A stretch of 23,562 nucleotides of DNA from BPGL01 sp035463115 (GTDB lineage Bacteria; Actinomycetota; UBA4738; HRBIN12), in contig DATHTO010000107.1 of the NCBI GenBank assembly GCA_035463115.1, forward strand, positions 1 through 23,562, written 5' to 3'. Below are positions 1 to 10,397 of this stretch, piece after piece. Position 1 is the first letter of the stretch. Every line of letters begins with the position of its first letter. The notes under the pieces are model-generated. The model did not search any database. It worked only from the letters and a program-made list of their open reading frames with translations, and was not told where the DNA came from. A program made the position numbers and the translations under genes.

Positions 1-1
1 G

Positions 2-298
2 CTGGTGTTCGCGGACGCGACGTGGGACGGGATGGTGTTCCGCGACGAGCTCGAACGGCTCCGGGAGCGGCTCGACCTCGAGGTGGTCTACGTGCTGGCA
101 GAACCCCATGAGGGCTGGGAGGGCGAGACCGGCCACGTCACACCGGAGTTGCTCGATCGCGTGCTTCCGCCCGGCCGCGAGCGGATGGCCTACTTCGTGT
201 GTGGACCGCCGCCGATGCTCTCGGCCGTCGAGGACGGCTTGCGGGAGCGGGGGGTGCCGGCCGGACGCATCCTCACGGAACGGTTCGACCTCGTGTGA
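2..298 (+). CDS. Ferric-reductase-like flavoprotein, NAD(P)-binding C-terminal part (5' truncated)
   Basis: This is the last 98 residues of an oxidoreductase whose start lies before the window. The residues seen match the C-terminal NAD(P)-binding lobe of the ferredoxin-reductase fold. An LVFADATWDGMVFRDEL stretch fits the 'YGNRTWDDIIFRDEL' pattern of COG4097-type predicted ferric reductases. The FVCGPPPML motif is the Cys-Gly-Pro nicotinamide-binding motif, and the protein ends ERFDLV as these reductases commonly do. Proteins of this family pass electrons from NAD(P)H through FAD to a membrane heme domain. The FAD and membrane domains would be encoded upstream and cannot be seen, so the family is well supported but the substrate is not. 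The stop is followed at once by a strong ribosome binding site for a tiny downstream ORF. Confidence 0.8.
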   Translation: MVFADATWDGMVFRDELERLRERLDLEVVYVLAEPHEGWEGETGHVTPELLDRVLPPGRERMAYFVCGPPPMLSAVEDGLRERGVPAGRILTERFDLV

Positions 299-308
299 AG
301 GAGGCATC

Positions 309-398
309 GTGCGGCACGCGTTCGCGATCCGGCTCGCGGCTGGGATGACGACGTTCCTGCTCGCGGCCTGCGTGGTGTTCGCCCTCACGCGCGGCTGA
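309..398 (+). CDS. Small 29-residue membrane peptide
   Basis: A GTG-started ORF of 29 codons lies directly downstream of the reductase. A near-perfect Shine-Dalgarno AAGGAGG (298-304) starts at the last base of the reductase stop codon and sits 4 nt before the GTG. The peptide begins with a few polar/basic residues (MRHAFAIR) and continues as one hydrophobic helix (MTTFLLAACVVFALT), ending in RG, as expected of a single-pass membrane microprotein. It is probably co-transcribed with the reductase and may be an accessory subunit of it, but that is inference from position only. I recognise no family. The evidence is the ribosome binding site, its spacing and the clear hydrophobic segment; a chance ORF of this size remains possible. 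Confidence 0.5.
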   Translation: MRHAFAIRLAAGMTTFLLAACVVFALTRG

Positions 399-419
399 CC
401 CGCCGCCCGGGTGGGCCGG

Positions 420-425
420 TACGCT
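420..425 (+). promoter_or_regulatory. -10 box TACGCT, leaderless start of the acetolactate synthase-like gene
   Basis: TACGCT fits the actinobacterial TANNNT -10 consensus and ends 8 nt before the ATG at 434. No Shine-Dalgarno lies before that ATG, so the transcript probably begins at or next to the start codon. I see no convincing -35. Confidence 0.5.
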
Positions 426-433
426 GAGCCGCG

Positions 434-2098
434 ATGGGGAGCGCCCGGCACGACGACGTCGCGCACCTGCTCGTCCGGTGCCTCGAGAACGAGGGCGTCC
501 GGTACGTGTTCGGCTTGCCCGGCGAGGAGAACCTCGCGGTGATCGACGCGCTCGCGGCGTCATCGATCCGGTTCATCACCACGCGCGATGAGCGCGGCGC
601 CGCGTTCATGGCGGATTCGTACGGCGCGCTGACGGGGCAGCCCGGCGTGTGCCTGGCCACGCTCGGGCCGGGCGCGATCAACCTGCTGCTCGGCGTCGCG
701 AACGCGCAGCTCGACTCCCATCCGCTCGTCGCGATCACCGCCCAGGCGGCGCTCGCTCGCATGTCGAAGGAATCGCACCAAGCCGTCGACCTCGTCAGCC
801 TGTTCCGCCCGGTCGCGAAGTGGGGCGACATGGTGACGGTCCCCGAGACGGTGCCGGAGATGATGCGCAAGGCCTTCAAGCAGGCCGCGACGGAGCGTCC
901 CGGCGCCACGTTCATCGTCGTCCCCGAGGACGTCGCCGAGCGACGGGTCGAGGGGCTCGAACCGCTGCCCGTGAACGTCCCGGTCGATCCGTCGCCGTCG
1001 CTCGCGCAGGTCGAGCGCGCCGCGGCGCTGTTGTCGGACGCCGAGCGACCGGTCGTGCTCGCCGGCCCCGGCGTGGCGCGCGACGACGCGTCGGGCGCGC
1101 TCGTCCGGTTCGCCGAACGGCTCGGGATCCCCGTCGTGACGACGTTCCTCGGCAAGGGCGTGTTCCCCGACGACCACGAGCTCGCCGTCGGCACGATCGG
1201 GTTCATGGTCCGCGACTACGCGAACTTCGGGTTCGACACCGCCGACGTGGTCGTCGCGGTCGGCTACGACCTCGTCGAATACCCCCCTGTGCGGTGGAAC
1301 CCCGACGGCACGAAACGCGTGATCCACGTCCACCGCGACGTCGCGGAGGTCGACGCGTCCTACGTCCTGTCGGTGGGGGTCGTCGGGAACATCGCCGCGT
1401 CGCTCGACGCGATCGCCACCGCGACGGATCGTTCCGGCGCCGTGGCCGCCGGGATGGCGGCGAGGGGGTTCCGCGAGGAGGAGCTCGCGCAGGGCGCGAA
1501 GGACGCGTCGTTCCCGCTGCGCCCGCAGCGGATCGTGGCCGATATCCGGCAGGTGGTCGACCGCGACGGCATCGTCCTCGTCGACACGGGCGCCGCGAAG
1601 ATGTGGATGGCGAGGCTGTATCCGACGTACGAACCGAACACGTGCCTGATCTCGAACGGGCTCGCGACGATGGCGTTCTCGCTGCCGGGCGCGATCGCGG
1701 CGAAGCTGGTGCACCCCGAACGGCAGGTGCTCGCCGTGATGGGCGACGGCGCGTTCCTGATGAGCGCCGCCGACATCGAGACGGCCGTCCGCGAGCGGAT
1801 CGCGCTCACGGTCCTCGTCTGGGTCGATGGCGGCTATGGCCTGATCGGGTGGAAACAGGACCTGCACTTCGCCCGGAACGACGCCGTCCGCTTCGGCAAC
1901 CCGGACTTCGTCCGCTTCGCCGAGAGCTTCGGCGCCCGCGGGCACGCCGTGACCGCCGCCGACGAGCTCCTCCCGACGCTCCGCGAGGCGCTCGCCCACG
2001 ACGGTGTGTCCATCGTCGCCTGTCCCGTCGACTACAGCGAGAACGCGCGGCTCGTCGCTCGGCTCGGCGGCCTGGCCGAGCCCGCCGAGGCGTCGTGA
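434..2098 (+). CDS. ThDP-dependent acetolactate synthase (AlsS-like) family enzyme
   Basis: A 554-residue thiamine-diphosphate enzyme of the acetolactate synthase/pyruvate oxidase family, which usually condenses two pyruvates to 2-acetolactate. The N-terminal ThDP-binding domain (about 1-170) has the GLPGEENL entry and the catalytic glutamate in RDERGAAF (E53). A central domain covers about 185-330. The C-terminal pyrophosphate domain carries MGDGA (436-440) and, about 25 residues later, VDGGYGLI, completing the GDG-X(~25)-N(D) metal/ThDP motif. The length and the HQAVDLVSLFRPVAKW stretch resemble the catabolic, FAD-independent AlsS enzymes rather than biosynthetic IlvB. No regulatory small subunit (ilvN) is adjacent. 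Close relatives include other decarboxylases of 2-oxo acids, so the exact substrate is uncertain. The ATG at 434 fits the conserved N-terminus and the leaderless promoter. An MFS transporter overlaps the stop by 4 nt and is probably translationally coupled. Confidence 0.85.
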   Translation: MGSARHDDVAHLLVRCLENEGVRYVFGLPGEENLAVIDALAASSIRFITTRDERGAAFMADSYGALTGQPGVCLATLGPGAINLLLGVANAQLDSHPLVAITAQAALARMSKESHQAVDLVSLFRPVAKWGDMVTVPETVPEMMRKAFKQAATERPGATFIVVPEDVAERRVEGLEPLPVNVPVDPSPSLAQVERAAALLSDAERPVVLAGPGVARDDASGALVRFAERLGIPVVTTFLGKGVFPDDHELAVGTIGFMVRDYANFGFDTADVVVAVGYDLVEYPPVRWNPDGTKRVIHVHRDVAEVDASYVLSVGVVGNIAASLDAIATATDRSGAVAAGMAARGFREEELAQGAKDASFPLRPQRIVADIRQVVDRDGIVLVDTGAAKMWMARLYPTYEPNTCLISNGLATMAFSLPGAIAAKLVHPERQVLAVMGDGAFLMSAADIETAVRERIALTVLVWVDGGYGLIGWKQDLHFARNDAVRFGNPDFVRFAESFGARGHAVTAADELLPTLREALAHDGVSIVACPVDYSENARLVARLGGLAEPAEAS

Positions 2099-3366
2099 CG
2101 GCCGCGACACGCGCCGACAGAGCGCGTGCCGACGGAGCACGCTTCGACGCTGTCCGCCGCAACACCAGGCTGCTCGCGCTCTCGCAGGGGTTCGTCCAGG
2201 TGGCCTTCCCCGTGATGCTGGTGGTGGGCGGGGTCGCAGCCGCCGACATCACCGGGCGTCACGGCGCGACGGGCGTCGTGTGGGCTCTCTACTTCACGTC
2301 GGGCGCGTTCGGGGCGTTCGTCTTCGGTCGGCTGATGGACCGCGTCGGACGGCGGCCCGGGCTCATCGCCAGCTACGGCCTGTTGGCGATCGCCGGCGTG
2401 TCGTGCGCCGGGGCCGTCGCAGCGCGTTCGTATCCGGCCCTCCTGGCGGCGAGCATCCCGTTCGGCGTCGCCTTCGGCGGATCGCAGCTCGTCCGGGCCG
2501 CCGTCGCCGACATGTACGAGCCGCGCGCCCGGGCGCGGGCCGTCGGCATCGTCCTTGCGGCCGGCACGGTGGGCGCCGTCGGAAGTCCGCTCCTGGTCGC
2601 CGCGATCCGCACCGTCGCCGAGGGGCGCGGATGGGACCCGAACGTCCTGCCATGGGTGCTCGTTCCGACCGGGGCTCTCGCGGCGATCGCGTTCGTCCTG
2701 GCCGTCCGTCCCGATCCTCGCGACCTGTCGCCGGCGCTCGACAGCGGCGTCGGCCCGGTCGACGCTCCTGCACGCGGGCCGCGCGAGCTCCTCGGGGTCC
2801 CTGCCTTCCGGATCGCGCTGCTCGCCGCGTCGATCGGACAACTCGGCATGGTCGGGGTGATGGGTGTGACACCGAACGCGCTCGACGCCCACGGGCACGG
2901 CGCGACGACGATCTCGTGGATCATCAGCGTCCACATCGCCGGGATGTTCGCGTTCTCCCCGTGGATCGGCGCCGCGATGGATCGGTACGGCCGACGCGCC
3001 GGCCTGCTCGCCGGCGGCGCCGCGATGCTGACCGGCGATCTGTTCGCGGCGGTCGACACCGTGCCGTGGTCGGTCGGCGTCGGTCTGTTCCTGATCGGGA
3101 TCGGGTGGTCGTCGATGTTCCTCGGAGCGACCGCCATCATCAGCGACGTGACGGAGGCGCACGAACGGGCCGGCGCGCTCGGTTTCACGGATCTGTTCTC
3201 GAGCGCCGCCTCCGCGACGGCGGGCCTCGCCGGCGCGCTCGTGCTCGAGGCCGCCGGCTACCGCACGCTCGCGTTGAGCGTCGCTGCGCTCGTCCTCGTC
3301 GTGTCGGTCGCGATCGCCGTCGGTCTCGCGCCGCGGGCGGCGGGTCGGATCGCGCCCGAGGCGTGA
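2095..3366 (+). CDS. MFS transporter
   Basis: A 423-residue integral membrane protein of the major facilitator superfamily with about 12 predicted transmembrane helices in two six-helix halves. Each half has the cytoplasmic loop 2-3 signature: GRLMDRVGRRPG near residue 77 and GAAMDRYGRRAG near residue 291. A further conserved loop, ADMYEPRARARAVGI, follows helix 4. The GTG start overlaps the upstream TGA as GTGA (2095-2098), so the two genes form a translationally coupled pair. The reading frame is open well upstream of this GTG, but that part is only the shadow of the acetolactate synthase gene. The substrate cannot be told from sequence; coupling to an acetolactate synthase-like enzyme makes export or uptake of a related small organic acid a reasonable guess, no more. 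Confidence 0.85.
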   Translation: MTAATRADRARADGARFDAVRRNTRLLALSQGFVQVAFPVMLVVGGVAAADITGRHGATGVVWALYFTSGAFGAFVFGRLMDRVGRRPGLIASYGLLAIAGVSCAGAVAARSYPALLAASIPFGVAFGGSQLVRAAVADMYEPRARARAVGIVLAAGTVGAVGSPLLVAAIRTVAEGRGWDPNVLPWVLVPTGALAAIAFVLAVRPDPRDLSPALDSGVGPVDAPARGPRELLGVPAFRIALLAASIGQLGMVGVMGVTPNALDAHGHGATTISWIISVHIAGMFAFSPWIGAAMDRYGRRAGLLAGGAAMLTGDLFAAVDTVPWSVGVGLFLIGIGWSSMFLGATAIISDVTEAHERAGALGFTDLFSSAASATAGLAGALVLEAAGYRTLALSVAALVLVVSVAIAVGLAPRAAGRIAPEA

Positions 3367-3367
3367 A

Positions 3368-3392
3368 GCCGGGCGGGCGGCGCGCGCCCGGC
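3368..3392 (+). terminator. GC hairpin after the MFS gene
   Basis: GCCGGGCG (3368-3375) and CGCCCGGC (3385-3392) form a perfect 8-bp stem with a 9-nt loop, starting 2 nt after the MFS stop codon. There is no U-tract, so termination is plausible for a high-GC actinobacterium but not proven. Confidence 0.4.
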
Positions 3393-3456
3393 GGAGGGTC
3401 GGGGGCGGTGTCGCCATGACGTGAACCGGGTCTCCGGCGTCATCGAACCCCTGCAC

Positions 3457-3462
3457 TAGGAT
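3457..3462 (+). promoter_or_regulatory. Candidate secA -10 box TAGGAT
   Basis: TAGGAT is the best -10-like hexamer in the 190-nt gap before secA. It would give a 5' leader of about 88 nt that includes a short inverted repeat, ACCCG (3467-3471) / CGGGT (3478-3482). No good -35 is visible. The rest of the gap holds only the hairpin after the MFS gene and the secA ribosome binding site. Confidence 0.35.
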
Positions 3463-3556
3463 AGGAACCCGGGAGTACGGGTCTGCGCTGACGCACGAGC
3501 CCGCTGACCAGCGACCACCGGGCCGCGCGCCCGCCGGCACGATCGGAAGGACCCCT

Positions 3557-6313
<2,757 letters not shown>

Positions 6314-6321
6314 GCGGATCT

Positions 6322-6337
6322 GCCCGTCAGACCGGGC
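6322..6337. terminator. Short hairpin at the secA/GNAT convergence
   Basis: GCCCG (6322-6326) and CGGGC (6333-6337) can pair around a 6-nt loop just past the secA stop and over the end of the opposing gene. A small bidirectional terminator is possible; the stem is only 5 bp. Confidence 0.22.
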
Positions 6338-6779
6338 GCGCGAGCAGCTGACAGGGGTTCTGGGGACCCCAGATGTCGAGCTCCGCGACGGGGACGAAGC
6401 CGACGGCGAGGTAGAAGGCTCGGGTCTGCGCGTACTCCGGTCCCGGATCCTCTCGGTCCGAGAGCGTCTTCACCGTGAGCAACCGCACGCCCCGTGCCGC
6501 GACGTGATCGACCGCCCCCGCCACGAGCGCCCGTCCGACCCCGGTGCGGTGATGGTCGCGCCGCACCGCCATCCATGAGATCTCCGACGTGGTGGGGTAG
6601 GGATGCACGAGCGTCAGGAAGCCGACGACCTGACCGCTCTCGTCGGCGACGAGGCCGTCGTGGGTCCGAACCGCCTCCGCGGCCTGACGGATCCCGTCCT
6701 CGTTGCCGAACCAGTCGGGCAACCCGGCGACGATCGCGTCGCACGCGTCGGCGTCACGGCGTTCCAGAGGGCGGATCAT
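6327..6779 (-). CDS. GNAT-family N-acetyltransferase
   Basis: A 150-residue acetyl-CoA-dependent acyltransferase, typical in length for a single GNAT domain. The start MIRPLERRDADAC is the usual first strand and helix. Motif A appears as SWMAVRRDHHRTGVGRALV, where the RTGVGR loop (78-83) binds the acetyl-CoA pyrophosphate. The C-terminal half has AFYLAVGFVPVAE, the conserved motif B pattern (R-x-F-Y-x-x-x-G-F). Acceptor substrate unknown. It is convergent with secA (13 nt between stops) and divergent from prfB (23 nt between starts), so its promoter must overlap that of prfB. It has no operon partners. Confidence 0.85.
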   Translation of the reverse strand: MIRPLERRDADACDAIVAGLPDWFGNEDGIRQAAEAVRTHDGLVADESGQVVGFLTLVHPYPTTSEISWMAVRRDHHRTGVGRALVAGAVDHVAARGVRLLTVKTLSDREDPGPEYAQTRAFYLAVGFVPVAELDIWGPQNPCQLLARPV

Positions 6780-6787
6780 GGCGTCGG

Positions 6788-6793
6788 TAGACT
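6788..6793 (+). promoter_or_regulatory. -10 box TAGACT, near-leaderless prfB start
   Basis: TAGACT fits TANNNT and ends 9 nt before the prfB ATG at 6803. No Shine-Dalgarno precedes that ATG. The element lies in the 23-nt divergent gap with the GNAT gene. Confidence 0.5.
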
Positions 6794-6802
6794 GCCACGG
6801 CG

Positions 6803-7922
6803 ATGAGCGAGTACACGGACCGATTGAAGGAGCTCTCCGAGCGCGTCGACGCCGCCAGGGGGTTCCTTTGACGTCGACGCGAGGCGCGCGCAGGCCGAGG
6901 AACTCGAGCGCGAGGCGTCGGATCCGTCGCTCTGGGATGACCCGGCTCGAGGCCAGCAGCTCACCCAGCGGCTGTCGCGGCTGAAGGCGACGGTCGACCA
7001 GTACGACGCGTTACGGCGCAAGGCCGACGACGTCGTGGCGATCGACGAGCTGCTCGAGGACGCCGACGATCCGGAGCTCGCGAAGGAGCTCGCGGCGGGG
7101 ATCGCGTCATTGGCCGCCGATCTCGAGAAGGTCGAGCTCGCCGCGATGCTGTCGGGCGAGTACGACGCGAACGACGCGATCGCGACGATCAACGCCGGCG
7201 CGGGCGGCACCGAGAGCCAGGACTGGGCCGACATGCTCCTGCGGATGTACTCGCGATGGGGCGAGGAGCACGGCTTCAAGGTCGAGGTCGACGAGATCCA
7301 CCACGGTGAGGAGGCCGGGATCAAGTCGGCGACCTTCCAGGTGCACGGGCCGAACGCGTACGGCTTGCTCTCGGCCGAGAGAGGGGTCCACCGGCTCGTG
7401 CGGATCAGCCCGTTCGACGCGCAGAAGCGGCGGCACACCTCGTTCGCGTCGCTCGACGTGATCCCCGCCCTCGACGAGAGCGAGGCCGAGGACATCGAGA
7501 TCGACGAGAAGGACCTGAGGATCGACGTGTATCGCTCGAGCGGCCCGGGCGGACAGTCGGTGAACACGACCGACTCGGCCGTGCGGATCACCCATCTGCC
7601 GAGCGGCATCGTCGTCGCCTGTCAGAACGAGCGGTCGCAGATGCAGAACAAGGCCGTCGCGATGACGATCCTCAAGGCTCGGCTCGCCGAGCTCGAGCGT
7701 CGCAAGCGCGAGGAGCAGATGTCGGAGCTCCGAGGCGAGCGCAAGGCCGTCGACTTCGGGTCGCAGATCCGGTCGTACGTGCTCGCGCCGTACCAGATGG
7801 TGAAGGATCACCGCACCGAGGTCGAGGTGGGGGACCCCCAACGGGTGCTCGACGGCGACCTCGACCGCTTCATCGAGGGCGAGCTCCGCCGTCGGGCCGC
7901 CGGCGCCGCGTCCTCGAGCTAG
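6803..7922 (+). CDS. prfB: Peptide chain release factor 2, expressed through a programmed +1 frameshift
   Basis: RF2 reads UGA and UAA stop codons and triggers peptide release. Translation starts at ATG 6803 (MSEYTDRLKELSERV), reads 22 codons and meets an in-frame TGA at 6869-6871. The rest of the protein is in the +1 frame, beginning with GAC at 6870 (DVDARRAQAEEL). Joined this way the protein is 372 residues, close to the usual 365. The stop-codon recognition tripeptide SPF is at 202-204, and the catalytic GGQ is at 249-251 in SSGPGGQSVNTTDSAV. These are almost the E. coli positions (205-207 and 250-252). A gene caller that ignores frameshifting would start at the internal ATG at 7035 and lose about 77 residues. 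The stop shares the palindrome CTAG with the convergent YfhO-like gene. Confidence 0.95.
6857..6872 (+). promoter_or_regulatory. prfB autoregulatory +1 frameshift signal
   Basis: The site reads AGGGGG TTC CTT TGA C. The internal Shine-Dalgarno-like AGGGGG (6857-6862) is 3 nt before the slippery CTT (6866-6868), followed by TGA (6869-6871) and C. This is the same arrangement as the classical E. coli prfB site (AGGGGG TAT CTT TGA C). When RF2 is scarce the ribosome pauses at UGA, slips from CUU to UUU and continues at GAC, so RF2 controls its own synthesis. Confidence 0.95.
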
Positions 7923-10348
7923 ACCTCGGCGGTCTGGCGCTCCGTCCTCGCGGCGCTCCGCCCGCCGGCATGGCCTCGCGCACGACCTTCGCGTGATCGC
8001 GCGACGATCCACGCGGCCGCGAGCACGCCCCAGGCGCCCGCCGACAGCCACGAGCCGAGCGCGACCGCGTCGTCGCGGTAGGTGAGGCGGACCTCGTGCT
8101 CGCCCGCCTCCACGGCCACGCCTTGGGTGAACCCGTTCACGGGAACGACCGGCGCCGGCGTGCCGTCGACCTCCGCGTGCCAGCCGTCGTCGAACGTGGT
8201 GCGGATCACGACGATCGACGGTGACGGCGCGTCGACGTCGAGCACGATGTCCGTCGCGCTCCGCTCGTCGAACGTCAGCGCGCCGTCGGTGCCGTTCGGA
8301 TCGGCCACGATCCCCGGGTCGCCTTCGACGACGATCGGACCGCTGGGGTCGGTCGCCGGCCCGTCCGTGGCGGAGCGTCGGGCGGCGAGCGCGAACGCCT
8401 CGTCGGCGCTCCCCACCACCACCCATCCGCTCTCGACCGACACGAACGGTGACGGAGCATCGAGCTCGACGAGGTCGTATCCGCGATCCCTCGCGACGAT
8501 GTCGCCCGGGAGCGGCGACGGCACGCCCTGCGGCACGATCAGGTACCGCACGCCCGCGTCCGCGACGATCGAGGGGGTGGGCAGCTGGATCGAGGTCGCG
8601 TTGTAGAACAGCGGAAGCTCGTTCACCGCGCGGATCCACGACCAGTACCGGCGCAGCTGCACGGGGTTGTAGCCGAGGACGTCACGGATCCCGAAGAGGG
8701 TGCCGCGCTCCAGGGCGAGGGCCGGCCAGTCGCTCGGTTCCTGCGCCGCCAGGTACCCGCGCTGGTAGTAGGCGGCCGGCGGCGCCCACGTGAGGTAGCG
8801 GTCGTCGCCGATCCGTCCGACGAACGGGCCCGGCTCGAGGAAGGCGTCGAGGTCGACCTCGGGGCGGCGCAGCGGCTGCAGGACGGCGTTCGGCGATGTC
8901 GAGTCGCCCTCCAGGCCGACGTACTGCGTGAAGCCCTCGTACCGGCTCGACCAGACCGAGCTCGCCACGACCTCGGCCGCGAGCAGCCCGACGACCGCGA
9001 CGGTCGCCCAGGGGACGCCCCGCGCGAACATGCGGAGGACGACGATCGCGGGAACGAGCGCCACCGCGAACAGCGCCCAACGGATCGGGTGGCCGCCGGA
9101 CGCGATCGGCAGGATCAGCCAGAGCGCGACGCCCGCGGCCAGCCAGCGTGCGAGCTGCCCCTTGAGCGGCGGCTCGTCGACGAGCCCGTGCAGCCCGACG
9201 GCCGCGAGGACCGGCAGGACGACGAGCCACAGGATGCGGAGGCGTCCAGGGTTGTGGACGAGCGTGTCGCCGAACGGCAGCTGCTCGAGGACGTCGCCGA
9301 TCGGCCCCGTGACGATCGCCGTGAGCGTCATCACGTACGTGACGGCGAAGGCGACGCCCGCACCGACGACGAGCCCGCGGAACCGACGCGCCCGCAACGC
9401 CAGGGGAGCGGCGAGCAGCACCGCCGCCCCGGCGTACGCGCCCGGGGCGCTCGAGGATGCGAGCGGCCACGCGGCCCAGACGCCGTCGGTCTGGATCGCG
9501 CTGTCACCGACTCGGACCCGCTCGCCCGTCCCGGCCTCGAGCGCCGAATACCCCTCCTGCAAGCTCGATGACGTGATCGCGTCGAGGCGCGGAACGAGGA
9601 TCGCCAGCGATGCGACGGGCAGCGCGACGAGGAACACGACCGTCGGCAGGATCGACGACCGCCAGCCGCGCACGCCGTTGCGTGCGTCGACCACGAGGTG
9701 GCCGAGGAGGAACGCCGCCAGGAGCAGCGAGCAGAGCGCGAGACCGTGCGACAGGTGCGCGTTCGCGACCTGCGACCATGCGAACGCGGCGAGGGCGAGC
9801 CAGGCGATCGCCGTCGAAGGGCGTTCCGCGCGCCGGAACGACGCCGCCCCGACCAACACGATCGTCGTCCACGCGACCGTGCCGGCGAACGGCATCGACA
9901 GCACGAGCTCCGAGGTCGTCATCATCGCGACCAACGAGATCGCTGCCACGGTCGCGACGACGCGCTCGAGCCGTTCGACGCGGAGGAACGCGTACAGGCC
10001 GAGGCCGGCGAGGAGGGGATGCAGCACGACCATCGCCCGCATCGCGAGGCCCGGGGCGAACGTCGAGAACAGGAGCATGGGAGGGGCGTAGAGCCATCCG
10101 CCCTGGGGATCGGCCGCGAAGCGGTAGCCGAGCATCTCGTACGGGTTCCACGCCGGCAGCGAGCCGTCGGCGATCTGTCGCCCGAGCCAGGTCCATCGCG
10201 GCAGCCAGAACGACAGCAGGTCGGGATGCTCGTTCGTGAGCTGGGCGGCGAACACGAACCCCCGGAGGGTGAACGCGACGGTGACGAAGACGAGTGCGGG
10301 CCCGAGCCACGCCGGGAACGACTCCCGCCGCGCGACCGGTCGCACCAT
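7919..10348 (-). CDS. YfhO-like polytopic membrane protein
   Basis: An 809-residue membrane protein. Helix 1 (about 15-35) is followed by a periplasmic loop containing DLLSFWLPRWTWLGRQ and GSLPAWNPYEMLGYRF, a pattern seen in GT-C-like/YfhO proteins with an acidic residue in the first loop. About ten further helices follow to about residue 470. A large extracytoplasmic region then ends in a beta-rich module containing TTFDDGWHAEVDG, VPVNGFTQGVAV and AGEHEVRLTYR, the hallmark C-terminal YfhO module, and a final helix. YfhO proteins are thought to modify cell-surface glycopolymers using lipid-linked sugars; the donor here is unknown. The ATG at 10348 is preferred over the GTG at 10354, because the GTG abuts the -10 box. 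The gene sits, on the opposite strand, between prfB and ftsE, which are often neighbours in actinobacteria. Confidence 0.8.
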   Translation of the reverse strand: MVRPVARRESFPAWLGPALVFVTVAFTLRGFVFAAQLTNEHPDLLSFWLPRWTWLGRQIADGSLPAWNPYEMLGYRFAADPQGGWLYAPPMLLFSTFAPGLAMRAMVVLHPLLAGLGLYAFLRVERLERVVATVAAISLVAMMTTSELVLSMPFAGTVAWTTIVLVGAASFRRAERPSTAIAWLALAAFAWSQVANAHLSHGLALCSLLLAAFLLGHLVVDARNGVRGWRSSILPTVVFLVALPVASLAILVPRLDAITSSSLQEGYSALEAGTGERVRVGDSAIQTDGVWAAWPLASSSAPGAYAGAAVLLAAPLALRARRFRGLVVGAGVAFAVTYVMTLTAIVTGPIGDVLEQLPFGDTLVHNPGRLRILWLVVLPVLAAVGLHGLVDEPPLKGQLARWLAAGVALWLILPIASGGHPIRWALFAVALVPAIVVLRMFARGVPWATVAVVGLLAAEVVASSVWSSRYEGFTQYVGLEGDSTSPNAVLQPLRRPEVDLDAFLEPGPFVGRIGDDRYLTWAPPAAYYQRGYLAAQEPSDWPALALERGTLFGIRDVLGYNPVQLRRYWSWIRAVNELPLFYNATSIQLPTPSIVADAGVRYLIVPQGVPSPLPGDIVARDRGYDLVELDAPSPFVSVESGWVVVGSADEAFALAARRSATDGPATDPSGPIVVEGDPGIVADPNGTDGALTFDERSATDIVLDVDAPSPSIVVIRTTFDDGWHAEVDGTPAPVVPVNGFTQGVAVEAGEHEVRLTYRDDAVALGSWLSAGAWGVLAAAWIVARSREGRARGHAGGRSAARTERQTAEV

Positions 10349-10354
10349 CGCCAC

Positions 10355-10360
10355 AGCGTA
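10355..10360 (-). promoter_or_regulatory. -10 box TACGCT, leaderless YfhO-like gene
   Basis: Read on the minus strand, TACGCT is followed by 6 nt (GTGGCG) and the ATG at 10348. The upstream in-frame GTG (10354-10352) directly abuts the hexamer and would lie before the expected transcription start. Confidence 0.5.
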
Positions 10361-10372
10361 TCGGCGGTGCTT

Positions 10373-10385
10373 GCGCTGTCAGCGC
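10373..10385. promoter_or_regulatory. Perfect 13-bp palindrome between yfhO-like and ftsE promoters
   Basis: GCGCTG-T-CAGCGC lies 12 nt upstream of the ftsE -10 box and 12 nt upstream of the opposing -10 box, so it could be an operator for either promoter. A second palindrome, ACCTGCAGGT (10423-10432), is in the ftsE leader. No known regulator motif is recognised. Confidence 0.3.
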
Positions 10386-10397
10386 GGAGACCTCTGG

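Noticed and set aside
560..2140. 526-codon minus-strand open frame opposite the acetolactate synthase-like gene
   Set aside because: Shadow ORF: low-complexity Arg/Asp/Gly/His composition and no domain, while the plus strand has full ThDP motifs.
2004..3419. 471-codon plus-strand open frame overlapping the MFS gene
   Set aside because: Wrong-frame shadow rich in Arg; the overlapping frame has two MFS motif-A loops and twelve hydrophobic helices.
7035..7922. prfB as a 295-residue protein starting at ATG 7035
   Set aside because: The conserved N-terminal region is encoded upstream through the +1 frameshift from ATG 6803; the short form would lack most of domain 1.
7107..8639. 510-codon minus-strand open frame across prfB and the YfhO-like gene
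   Set aside because: It crosses two real genes in wrong frames and has no recognisable domain.
10352..10354. GTG at 10354 as start of the YfhO-like gene
   Set aside because: It directly abuts the -10 box TACGCT; ATG 10348 has the normal leaderless spacing.
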